Assembly (NCBI GenBank): GCA_038380435.1
Contig: JAWZYU010000011.1
Location: 80,700,501-80,764,500, forward strand
DNA: 64,000 nt
Direction: 5' to 3'
From: Ryuthela nishihirai
Lineage: Eukaryota; Arthropoda; Arachnida; Araneae; Heptathelidae
Of the stretch, positions 23,560 to 31,700 are shown one piece after another. Both the position numbers and the translations under genes were made by a program. The notes beneath the pieces were generated by a model. It saw only the letters and a program-made list of their open reading frames with translations, did no database searches and was not told where the DNA came from. The number at the start of each line of letters is the position of its first letter. Positions within the stretch are counted from its first letter, which is position 1.

Positions 23560-24838
23560 TTATTATAACATTAAGAAATACATGAGGACAATAAACACAC
23601 AATGCACAACACTTTGTCAAATTCATTATCATCAATACAACACTTGACAATATAAAAGAACAGCGAAAAAATAAAAGCCTAAAACTAAGCAAAGCAATCA
23701 ATAAGTATATGTGAACAACAACGGAGCTTTCGAGCTCTTCCAGGTTGTAAAAGAATTAATTGATTTTTTTAAAGAAAATAAAGTAAATAAAAAATAAAAA
23801 GTATAAAAATATATTAACTACACGAGTAGTGTGGGTATGCAGTTTTACCAAATTTCAGTTCCTATATAAATGCTATCAAAATATTATTTAATCACAGTAA
23901 ACATACATTTAATGTTGTCTAACTTTGACAAATATGCACGCAAACAATTATTAAAATTTGTAAAACATTGTTAGTCTCTTATTTTATATTCCAGTGAATT
24001 AAAAAATTTAGGCACAATAAAAATTTTTAAGGAAAATTTCCTTTTTCGTTTTTTTCTATATAAAATTGTAAACCCAAAACTCTGGAGTTAAAATTAGGAT
24101 TTATAATCGGTATTAAATATTGATTTTTATACAAAAAGATAGTTGAAAAAAATATATATATAATTTCCTTAGTGGTTGCAATTTTACCAATTTTTCGCGC
24201 TTTTTTTTTTTACCAATCTTTCGCAATATTGTGTTTCTTGTATAATATTGTGTTCCCAGCAAAACAATTATAATTAAGTTTACGAACTATTTTATTTTGT
24301 ACATAAATTAAAGGCAACAAATTTGATTTATATTCTCCTCCCCAACAACAAATCCCATAAATTAAGGTAGACTGAACCCATGCGAAATAAATATCCCGTA
24401 GGAAACTATAATTAACATAATGTTTTAATTAGTAAATTTTATATAATATTCTGTTTAGTTTTGAAGGAAGTGAATAAATATGTTTTTTTCATTTTAAATT
24501 ATATTCTATTATTAAACCTAAATAATTGTAGCTATCAGTCCCTTCGATAGTATCACAGTTACAGCAGTCTCTACTTAAACAGTTCAATTCGTGAAATTTG
24601 ATGCTATATCCAAATGTGTGTAATGAAGTTCATGCAAAATATATGTACTTAGTTTTTTTACATTTAATTCTAGTTCATTATTAGTAAGCCATTTTTTAAT
24701 AATTATTAAACTACTATTTATATTTCCAAGTAATGGATCAAAAACTATGGATGTTCTTCTGCACGAACTTCTGCATCAAAAACTATGGATGTATCATCCG
24801 CAAAAGAAATAATTTGTCCGGCAATTTTTAATTTACAG
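23560..24838 (-). pseudogene. degraded Jockey-like non-LTR retrotransposon (RT palm to 3' end)
   Basis: On the - strand the segment begins at 24838 with KIAGQIISFADDTSIVFDAE, which contains the FADD catalytic pair of a reverse transcriptase. It continues with decayed thumb text and, near 24400-24300, a block like SFLRDIYFAWVQSTLIYGIC followed by CWG, the conserved post-RT region. Stops and frameshifts are frequent. The RTE copy 2 tail (ATC repeat) abuts it at 24841, so RTE probably inserted here and separated it from its 5' half, which I do not find. Confidence 0.65.
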
Positions 24839-24840
24839 AG

Positions 24841-24922
<82 letters not shown>
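24841..24922. repeat. (ATC)n microsatellite, tail of RTE copy 2
   Basis: About 27 perfect ATC units. On the - strand this is (GAT)n at the 3' end of an RTE element, where such elements normally end in short tandem repeats. The long polyD/polySer frames crossing it are artefacts. Pure units suggest recent expansion. Confidence 0.9.
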
Positions 24923-24996
24923 AGCAGCCGTGGGCTACGGAGGTCCAACCAGACCGTGCAATTTAGTTCTCCAAGCAAGTCTATCCTGAGCTACAT

Positions 24997-25332
24997 CTAC
25001 TGCATCTGGCCACTGCTGCACACCAATTCTAACAAGGCCCTATTTGACATTGTCTGCCCACCGCATCCTCGGTCTCCATTCTTTCTGAGGCCTTTAGGCA
25101 CACTGTTCATAACCCTATTCGCCAATCTATAATTATCCATACGGGCAACATGGCCAAACCAACGGAGTCTCTCTCTGCACAATATGCTGCTTAAAGGAGG
25201 TTGCAAACTCGTTTGCCTAACCTCATCATTAGTTGCAAAGTTGAACCATTTAATGCCCAAGATACTGCGTAAGCATCTGGAATCAAAAGCATCTAGTTTC
25301 CTGTTACCTTGTTTACGAAGTTTCACTATCAT
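24997..25332 (-). pseudogene. RTE C-terminal domain, copy 2
   Basis: The frame contains LRSILGIKWFNFATNDEVRQ, then QPPLSSILCRERLRWFGHVARMDNYRLANRVM, ending with the block around LVCSSGQ. This is the standard C-terminal region of RTE proteins after the reverse transcriptase. A matching piece is in copy 1 at 16837-17208. It is separated from the RT frame by a frameshift near 25340-25440. Confidence 0.75.
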
Positions 25333-25447
25333 AACTAACCCTAGAAAGAACCAAACTATTATATAGTCTAATTTTAGTCTTTAGGTGTATACGCCTATTT
25401 CTCCACAATCTCCATAGATTCTTAAAAGTCCCGGCAGCAATACCTAT

Positions 25448-26879
25448 TCATCTGTTAATCTCATGCCGCACATCACCATTATCTGTTACATAGCTCCCAA
25501 GATAATTAAACTGTGACACCTGCTCAAGACTGCTACCATTCAGATTAACTGAATCACAGCCTGCCTGACCAATTTTCATCACTTTAGTTTTCTCTCTGTT
25601 TATAACCAAACCTACTCTACTACCAGCCTCATCAACAGCTCGAATGAAAGAGTTCATCTCATCAACATCATTTGCCAAAAGGGCTAAATCAGAAATTTTC
25701 GTATCTCCAGTCCATTTAAGGCCAACATCTTTCCCTTGAAGTGAATTTCGCATAACATAATCAATAACCAAGTTAAAGAGAAAAGGAGACAAAATGCACC
25801 CTTGTCGAACACCAGAAGTAATGCTGAAATTGCTACAAGCCTTACCAACTCTCACACACGACTCAGTGTCGTTAAGGCAATACGTTATTACGTTAAGTAA
25901 CTTGTCAGGTATACCATATGATCTCACAATCAACCACAAATTATGACGATCAACAGAGTCGAAAGCCTTTTTCAAACCAACGAAGCTAGCAACCAAAGGC
26001 TTCTGAAATTCTAAACATTTGTCAAGAATCTGCCTAAGTGAAAATATCTGATCAAACACATCCCCTACCACTTCTGAATCCACATTGCTCATCACGCAAT
26101 TGACTGTCAACCAGACTCTTAATTCTGTTAAGCACAATCATGGAAAGAAATTTACCTGGAACAGAGAGCAGGCTGATACCCCTATAGTTATCATAAGAAC
26201 TGCGATCACCTTTTTTGAAAATAGGGATAACAATAGCTCTGGTAAAATCCTTAGGAACCATGCCTTTATCATAAAAGATATTCCGAATTTCAGTCATCCA
26301 AGTTGTAACCGAAACATTCCCAGCTCTAAGCATTTTGGTAGTAATTTCATCTACCCCTGGGGATTTATGTAGTTTAAGTTTAGAAACAGCCAAAATAACT
26401 TCAGATTGTGTTATAGGGCCAACATTAAAGACACCAATGCATCTATCATCATTGCAAACAATGGGAGTAGAACTAACTACATTGTTTAGAACATCACTGA
26501 AATGCTCAGCCCACCTAGCCATGACAGAATCCTCCCCTTCTATAACCTTACCTCGTTTATCCTTCAATCCTTGTATACCTGTCCGTTTTCTACCACACAA
26601 AACATTAACTCTCTGGTACAGCTCTCTGCTGTTGTGCTGTCTAACTGCTCCCTCGGCTTTGTCAGCCAAACCATCAAGCCAAAGATTCTTATTAGCAGCT
26701 AACTGATCTTTTACACGTTTATTAAGTTCTCTGTAATGCTTTCTATTAGGACTAATAGGGTATTGATTAAGGACGTTCCTGCAGTTCTTTCTTTCTGAAA
26801 TAAGCTCAAGTGCCTTATCACTCAGATAATTCTGTATCTTCTGCTGCCTTTTTCCTAAAAGAGTACTGTTAGTGTCCAA
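25448..26879 (-). pseudogene. RTE reverse transcriptase, copy 2
   Basis: Two overlapping frames (26879-26052 and 26137-25448) join through a frameshift near 26080. Visible motifs are SPGVDEITTKML, FKKGDRSSYDNYRGISLLSV, RLRDEQCGFR-type text, SFVGLKKAFDSVDRHNLW and VRQGCILSPFLFNLVIDY. The catalytic YADD block is missing: the text passes directly from TKISD to LALLANDVDEM, whereas copy 3 (near 63380) has DYADD in between. So this reverse transcriptase lost its active site by a small in-frame deletion near 25684-25693. Confidence 0.8.
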
Positions 26880-26927
26880 AAAAGCCTGTTTAAAATGATC
26901 CCATTCTTCCTCAAATTCAGTAGTATG

Positions 26928-27485
26928 CTAACCATGACTGTCATAATGACTATCATGGTAAGCTTTGGCTATAACTGGATCTTTCAGAGCTTCAGTATTA
27001 AAAGTAAATTTTTTAACCCTAGCACAACACTTTTTAAGTTTAAGTTGCAACACACATTTAACAAGGTAATGGTCAGATCCAATTTCAGCTCCCCTATATG
27101 CCCTGGTATTCCTAACAGAATTCGCCCATTTGCTGTTAATTAATATGTAATCAATCATATTTTTATGCAGCCCATCAGGTGAAACCCATGTGTACTTATG
27201 TATGTCGCGGTGTTTGTAATAAGTGTTAGTTATTCTGAATCCATTCAGTTTACTTACCTGTAGGAGACGTTGCCCATTGCCATTGCAGCTACCAATACCA
27301 AAAGGGCCTATTACTCCTGCCCAAAGGTCAGAGTCAGTACCAACTTTGGCATTGAAGTCACCAAGAACAAGGGTAATTTCTCCTTTCTTGACAGAATTCA
27401 AAATATCCTGAAGTTGTTCATAAAACCTATCCTTCTCATCCTCATCGGCATCCTCAGTGGGGGCATAGCTGCAGATAACATTCAA
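26928..27485 (-). pseudogene. RTE APE-type endonuclease, C-terminal two thirds
   Basis: The 185-codon frame contains NVICSYAPTEDADEDEKDRF, then LVLGDFNAKVGTDSDLW (the GDFNA motif of APE-type endonucleases), then TWVSPDGLHKNMIDYILINS, and finally GSDHYLVKC with the catalytic SDH. These motifs nick the chromosomal target for target-primed reverse transcription. The N-terminal part with WNVRTL lies beyond element B at 37479-37137. The domain is disrupted only by the element B insertion and by its separation from the RT frame. Confidence 0.8.
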
Positions 27486-27562
27486 GTCTTTAACGCTTGT
27501 CTGAAATTTTGCTGTAAGAAACCTTTCATTAATGCACTCATATCCTAGAAGAGCATCACTAG

Positions 27563-27568
27563 CATATC
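27563..27568. repeat. 6-bp target duplication CATATC, left of element B
   Basis: CATATC here and at 37131-37136 flank element B exactly. Six-base target duplications are the hallmark of Polinton integration. Confidence 0.9.
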
Positions 27569-28140
27569 AGTAGTGGGTTCTCAACCCAGTCCCCCCCACG
27601 CACAGTGCTTTCCCCCCTATGACGTCACAAGCCACGCCCACTTCCGGTCACGCCCCTACGACGTCACAAGCCACGCCCACTCCCGGTCACGCCCCTATGA
27701 TGTCACACGCCACGCCCACTTCCGGTCACGTCCCTATGACGTAACATGACGTAATCATTACATAATCATTACGTAACAGGCCACGCCCCTTTATTAATAA
27801 TTCCTCCCCTTTATTAACCCCCCTTTCCCCCTCCCCCCTCAGTGGCGCCATCTGTTGACAGTGAGAAGTACTATTTTCCCAAAAACCCTTTATTTTCACT
27901 CTAATTTCTCGTTTTCGGACCCCCCGGTCGACCTACCTATATTTTAAGCCCACCTCCTTCCCGGGGATCGGCTGATGGAAGACTCAGAATAATTGCATAG
28001 AAAGGGATGATGCAATCCTCAATCACAAAGTCCAACCATCTCCTATTGGCTTATTATATTTCCTGATAAAACTATAGGTCCTGATTGGTTGTCCTAGGTG
28101 GCTGCTCTCTCTAGTTAAATAGGGGCCAACCCTCAGGTGC
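27569..28140 (+). repeat. Element B left terminal region
   Basis: It begins AGTAGTGGGTTCTCAACCC and aligns with the left end of element A: both have GCACAGTGCTTTCCCC about 30 bp in, then TGACGTCA, CCACGCCC and GGTCACG. Three 39-bp repeats follow (27617-27733), then CCCCTTTATTAA-type motifs (about 27786-27820) and a block resembling the subterminal unit of A (about 27842-27900). The region probably acts as element end and promoter for the rightward genes. Confidence 0.75.
27617..27740 (+). promoter_or_regulatory. 39-bp tandem repeats with CRE-like and GC-box-like sites
   Basis: Three 39-bp units plus a partial fourth; GACGTC (or GATGTC/GACGTA) starts at 27621, 27660, 27699 and 27738. Each full unit has TGACGTCA or a close variant, then CCACGCCC, then CCGGTCACG. 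TGACGTCA is the ATF/CREB consensus and CCACGCCC a GC/KLF-type box. Element A has one unit (about 937-978). Regulatory function is inferred from motif content only. Confidence 0.55.
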
Positions 28141-28153
28141 GTCATTGTTCACG

Positions 28154-28948
28154 ATGCAGGCTAGCAATCCAGATGTGTGGTGTCTCAGTGAAGATGTTTA
28201 CATCGTGCCTTCGCTGTTCAAAAATAAGGTTTCTGTGCACGTACGCCGCTACAAGAAATATGAAAATGGCGAACTCATCTACCCTACACCAGTGGGAGTT
28301 ACCCTCTCCATATCTGAATGGGAGGCTTTGTGTGCTGCTGTCCCCCACATAGAGGACCAAGTGAAAATCGGTCCCGATCAGCAGACGTGGCACCTGATGC
28401 CCGGTGTACGTGTGTTCATGTTCCGCAACGAAGGTGGCGAACGCTGTATCGAGTTCATCAAAGAATCGGCCGACCAAAGAACTTTACAGTTTCGCGTTCT
28501 GAGTCGCAGTATAACTCTGAATGCGTCGCAGTGGTTTACACTGGCTATCCATGTAGACGAAGTGATGAGGGTCGTGCGAAACGTGTGTGGAACTCCCAAA
28601 GATCACCATCTCCGCAGTGCCATTATAGAACATTGCGAAGCAGTTCGACCTTTCCTGTTGGGACCTGTTTTCGGGGGTCCCGAGTGTGTACATCAGCTGT
28701 TGGTGTATATTTTCCAGCAAGAACTTATGCGTGTGATACCGTTAGATGGACTGCAACCCGAAGAAAAAATACCGACCATCGTAGGGTGGTCTGGTGACTT
28801 GGACATTAATGGTCTAGCACAGGTATTTGTGGATACGGCCTGGAAGCGAGGTCTATTGAATTTTGTAGATTCTGGTTTTGTTTGCAATCTAAAATATAAT
28901 GCTATTGTCGACGAGGCAAAAAATGAAATGTATAAATTAAATAAATAA
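28154..28948 (+). CDS. tandem PC4-like ssDNA-binding protein, first gene of element B
   Basis: The 264-aa product starts at the ATG at 28154; an in-frame TTG at 28145 is less likely. Residues about 14-66 and 78-141 each look like a PC4/p15 domain: VHVRRYKKYENGEL then GVTLSISEWEAL (48-59), and CIEFIK then SITLNASQWFTL (119-130). PC4 domains bind single-stranded DNA and act in transcription, replication and repair. The last 120 residues are predicted helical and unassigned. It is the first gene after the left terminus, about 55 nt before the next ORF. A decayed relative is at the same place in element A (5830-6234). A DNA-binding role is inference. I am unsure whether such a gene has been described in Polintons. 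Confidence 0.65.
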   Translation: MQASNPDVWCLSEDVYIVPSLFKNKVSVHVRRYKKYENGELIYPTPVGVTLSISEWEALCAAVPHIEDQVKIGPDQQTWHLMPGVRVFMFRNEGGERCIEFIKESADQRTLQFRVLSRSITLNASQWFTLAIHVDEVMRVVRNVCGTPKDHHLRSAIIEHCEAVRPFLLGPVFGGPECVHQLLVYIFQQELMRVIPLDGLQPEEKIPTIVGWSGDLDINGLAQVFVDTAWKRGLLNFVDSGFVCNLKYNAIVDEAKNEMYKLNK

Positions 28949-29003
28949 TTGTAACCTTATATAATGTGTCTGTCTTTTCATCCTGTGTCATTTTAGTCTT
29001 GGT

Positions 29004-29330
29004 ATGGATAGGAGAAAGAAGGTGTTAGCTAGTGTGGGTAGTGTCATCGCGACATTGTTAACGATAGCCGTACTTGTATTAGAACTTGTAGCTCCTAGTA
29101 AAAATATTCAGTGTGGGGAGTCAAAAGCCTTAGACGGAGAATACAAAATTCGTGTGTGTAACTTAACAGTGGACATCAGACAGTTTATAGGTGACGTTCC
29201 TACAGTGACAGGTGTTACACTTTCACTACATCAATGGCAAAACCTGGTGGGGTACGACGTCTGGGTGCAGCAGAAAACAAAACTTTGGAGTCCCATTATT
29301 TCGACCCCGAAAGAGGATTCGGTAGTGTAA
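29004..29330 (+). CDS. small membrane-anchored protein with PC4-like motif
   Basis: The 108-aa product starts with a basic stretch (MDRRKK) and one hydrophobic segment at residues about 10-30, resembling a signal anchor. Residues about 47-82 contain YKIRVCNLTVDIRQF and GVTLSLHQWQNL, the same pattern as the PC4-like repeats in the gene upstream. The last 97 nt overlap the start of the integrase in another frame. A transmembrane helix on a PC4-like half-domain is odd. It may be a diverged paralogue of the upstream gene, or the hydrophobic stretch may be the core of a degenerate domain. No function can be assigned. Confidence 0.5.
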   Translation: MDRRKKVLASVGSVIATLLTIAVLVLELVAPSKNIQCGESKALDGEYKIRVCNLTVDIRQFIGDVPTVTGVTLSLHQWQNLVGYDVWVQQKTKLWSPIISTPKEDSVV

Positions 29331-30298
29331 AAAAGTTAGCACAGAATACGGGACTGCCACTCAAACTCGTCCGAGAATGGTTAGAAAAGCAGCCTGCCTA
29401 CACGTTACATAAACCTGTTCGCAGAAAGTTCTCTCGTAACAAAGTTTACGTCACAGGGTTAGACGAACAATGGCAAGCCGATCTCATGGTCGTGAAAAAT
29501 CTAACTCGCTTCAATGACGGGTATCGCTACATATTAACAGTCATCGATGTGTTCTCGAGATACGGGTGGGCGCTGGCCATGAAGGCTAAAACGGGGAAAG
29601 AAATGGTGACGGCTTTCAAAAAAATCCTTTCCAAGGGTCGATCCCCAATGAATTTAAATACTGATCAGGGTACGGAATTTACCAACAGAGTGTTCCAGAA
29701 ATTCCTGAAAAAGAAAGGTATTCGGTTCTTTGCTACATACTCCGACAAAAAAGCAGCTTTGGTGGAGAGATGGAATCGTACCCTACGCGAGAGACTGGGG
29801 AGATATTATACACGCAACAATACCTACCGCTACCTGGACGTGCTGCAGCGTGTTGTAAGGGGATACAATGCCACCGTTCACAGTGCACACGATATGGCCC
29901 CCAAGGACGTGACCTTACGCAACGAGGACGTTGTGTGGGTTCGACTCTATCGCAATCCTACCATAGTAAAAGAAAAACTGGCATTTAAAGTAGGGGATAC
30001 GGTTCGACTAGCCAGTGTAAAAGTACCCTTCAAGAAGGCAGGTACGCATTTGTGGATAGAAGAAATATTTATAGTCGACAAGGAGTTACAACGTCAGCCC
30101 CCTGTGTATGTCGTAAGGGATTCTGAGGGAGAAGTGTTGAAGGGCACATTCTATAAATCGGAGCTTCAAAAAGTGACAGAACCCGAACTTTACACAGTTG
30201 AGAAAATAATCGAGAGAAAAGGTCAAAAGGCACTGGTCAAATTTCGCGGTTATCCCAAACCTTCCTGGATCCTTAAAAAATGGATAGTTTCTACCTGA
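29234..30298 (+). CDS. retrovirus-like integrase with chromodomain
   Basis: The 354-aa enzyme is of Polinton type. It has an N-terminal FDPERGFGSVKKLAQNTG block, YTLHKPVRRKFSRNKV, then the DDE core: QADLM (D83), LNTDQGTEFTNRVF (D144) and ALVERWNRTL (E178). An SH3-like stretch follows (about 250-315), then a C-terminal chromodomain (about 319-353; YTVEKIIERKGQKALVKFRG). It would join element ends to chromatin with a 6-bp stagger, matching the observed duplication. No frameshift or stop is visible. The start at 29234 overlaps the previous ORF by 97 nt and the stop overlaps the penton ORF by 19 nt. The same gene is decayed in element A. Confidence 0.92.
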   Translation: MAKPGGVRRLGAAENKTLESHYFDPERGFGSVKKLAQNTGLPLKLVREWLEKQPAYTLHKPVRRKFSRNKVYVTGLDEQWQADLMVVKNLTRFNDGYRYILTVIDVFSRYGWALAMKAKTGKEMVTAFKKILSKGRSPMNLNTDQGTEFTNRVFQKFLKKKGIRFFATYSDKKAALVERWNRTLRERLGRYYTRNNTYRYLDVLQRVVRGYNATVHSAHDMAPKDVTLRNEDVVWVRLYRNPTIVKEKLAFKVGDTVRLASVKVPFKKAGTHLWIEEIFIVDKELQRQPPVYVVRDSEGEVLKGTFYKSELQKVTEPELYTVEKIIERKGQKALVKFRGYPKPSWILKKWIVST

Positions 30299-31029
30299 CC
30301 CTACCCTCCACGGCTAGTCAGAATATTTACCCAAACAATTCGCAGACCGATTTCACGGTTCGGCTGGCACAACCCCTAAGACTGAGCGGAAAATGGAAAG
30401 TGGGACTAGCAGAAGTTCACTTACCTGTGAGCTGGTACAATGTGGACGGATCTAATGACACGTATGAATATTACGCTCCTGCTCCCCCTGAAGAATACAG
30501 GAAAATCAAACTTAAACCGGGCAAAATAACTCGAATGGAGATGTTGTCTCTCCTCTCCACTCAGCTCCCCAAAGAAATAATAGTTTCCTATAACGGTGGT
30601 TACTGGGTATTCAAACCCAGTGAGGGGTACGGATTGTTGTTTCCTAAAACGAATTTCGGTAAACTTCTGTGTATCGGCGAGGGAGAAGTTGACAAACCCT
30701 TCCACCAACGATTTGCCAGCAAACTTTGCAATACACCGACTTTCGACATAGATGACGAGTGTTATTTCTACGTGATCCCGCCAGGTAGTTTCCAAGAACG
30801 AAAGGTACCCCACGGACGATACGAAACTGCCGAATCATTATTCGATGCAATGAACCAGATGCTACCCTACAGACTGAGAAAAGCTTACCGTTTCAAGCAA
30901 CAGGCAGATCACACCGTATTGATGGATACAGACAAGTCGCATTACATTAAATTTCCTCGATCGAACCCCGGATTAGGTGACATGCTAGGAATTGCTAAAT
31001 TAGATATACCGCTGAATAAAGTCGGGTGA
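30280..31029 (+). CDS. penton/minor capsid protein, N-terminal part (frame broken)
   Basis: The 249-codon frame starts LTLPSTASQNIYPNNSQTDF, then LAQPLRLSGKWKVGLAEVHL, the N-terminus of the Polinton minor capsid (penton) protein, a single-jelly-roll component at the five-fold vertices. It ends at a TGA (31027-31029); the C-terminal part continues in the next frame from about 31030. Both parts together would have the length expected for the family, about 345 residues. A single-base indel near 31020-31030 is the simplest cause; ribosomal frameshifting at the GGG-TGA sequence cannot be excluded. Its start overlaps the integrase. Confidence 0.85.
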   Translation: MDSFYLTLPSTASQNIYPNNSQTDFTVRLAQPLRLSGKWKVGLAEVHLPVSWYNVDGSNDTYEYYAPAPPEEYRKIKLKPGKITRMEMLSLLSTQLPKEIIVSYNGGYWVFKPSEGYGLLFPKTNFGKLLCIGEGEVDKPFHQRFASKLCNTPTFDIDDECYFYVIPPGSFQERKVPHGRYETAESLFDAMNQMLPYRLRKAYRFKQQADHTVLMDTDKSHYIKFPRSNPGLGDMLGIAKLDIPLNKVG

Positions 31030-31042
31030 CTATCCCATCGAT

Positions 31043-31321
31043 ATGAACAGAGGAATGTATGGTATTTATTTGTATTCAGATCTGATTGCTCCTCAGTTGT
31101 TAGGTGATACTCACGGTGAACTGTTGCGTGTCGTGAATCCTGCCGTCAGAACCAGTAATAACGAAGCCATTGTTGCAGTATATCAACAGCCCGATTACTA
31201 CCCCCTTGCGAGGAACAGTTTCGAGAGTGTGAGAATCTTCCTTCGTACCGATACAGGAGAACCTCTGCATTTTAAATTCGGTAAAGTTTTAGTCAAGTTA
31301 CATTTCCGTCATGAGGGTTAA
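31043..31321 (+). pseudogene. penton/minor capsid protein, C-terminal part
   Basis: The frame gives MYGIYLYSDLIAPQLLGDTH and ends with a KFGKVLVKLHFRHEG tail, typical of the end of Polinton minor capsid proteins. The first in-frame ATG at 31043 lies inside the conserved block and is not a natural start. It belongs with 30280-31029 and is separated from it by the frame break. It overlaps the next gene by 11 nt. Apart from the break, no other damage is seen. Confidence 0.8.
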
Positions 31322-31700
31322 ATTCGTTCCCCCTTCCGCAGACGCCTACGTGAGCTACTACAAGAGCCAAACAGGGAAGGGTGTGTTTCGTGGTCCTCGT
31401 TATCAGAGAGGCGATGGGCTAGGAAGCATCTTTGCTAGGATCGGACGTTTCATCAGCCCTCTCGTACGACCTGCGCTGTCTACCCTGCGTAAGGGTGGGC
31501 TACGGTTCGTTTCAGAGATGTCCCAGGGGCAAAACTTCAAATCTGCAGCCAAAGCGGGACTCCGTGAAGCAGGTGCCGACCTCTTGCAGCGTGCCAGTTC
31601 AAAGCTGCAGGGAGGGAAAGGAATAAAACGTCGTCGTCAGCATCCCAAGGTTCATAAAGTGAAGAGACACTGTACTGTGCAGGACGTGTTTTCATCATGA
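31311..31700 (+). CDS. small basic virion protein, core/membrane-active type
   Basis: The 129-aa product begins VKFVPPSADAYVSYYKSQTG, has a glycine-rich stretch (RGDGLGSIFARIGRF, about 40-55) leading into an amphipathic segment, and ends in a very basic tail (KGIKRRRQHPKVHKVKRH). Small basic proteins at this position, between penton and major capsid genes, are common in Polintons and have been compared with adenovirus pVI/pVII/pX-like virion proteins. The exact equivalence is inference. The ATG at 31311 overlaps the penton end by 11 nt, and its TGA overlaps the start of the major capsid gene (ATGA). Confidence 0.6.
   Translation: MRVKFVPPSADAYVSYYKSQTGKGVFRGPRYQRGDGLGSIFARIGRFISPLVRPALSTLRKGGLRFVSEMSQGQNFKSAAKAGLREAGADLLQRASSKLQGGKGIKRRRQHPKVHKVKRHCTVQDVFSS

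Larger units (their letters stand above)
24841..27568 (-). mobile_element. RTE-type non-LTR retrotransposon copy 2, main part
   Basis: Read from 27568 leftward: rest of the APE-type endonuclease, reverse transcriptase, C-terminal region and GAT-repeat tail. Its 5' part is at 37131-about 38030, separated by element B. Reading across the two flanks with one copy of CATATC removed gives a continuous endonuclease frame. This is the best RTE copy in the window and serves as the uninterrupted reference for the mariner and element A insertion sites in copy 1. Confidence 0.85.

Noticed and set aside
24745..25132. Frames with long poly-Asp (- strand) or poly-Ser (+ strand)
   Set aside because: They are translations of the (ATC)n repeat at the RTE tail, with pieces of reverse transcriptase on each side; not a gene.
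28142..28887. Several long frames antisense to or overlapping the PC4-like gene
   Set aside because: They are shadow frames of a GC-richer coding gene; no domain is visible and the + strand product has clear PC4-like motifs.
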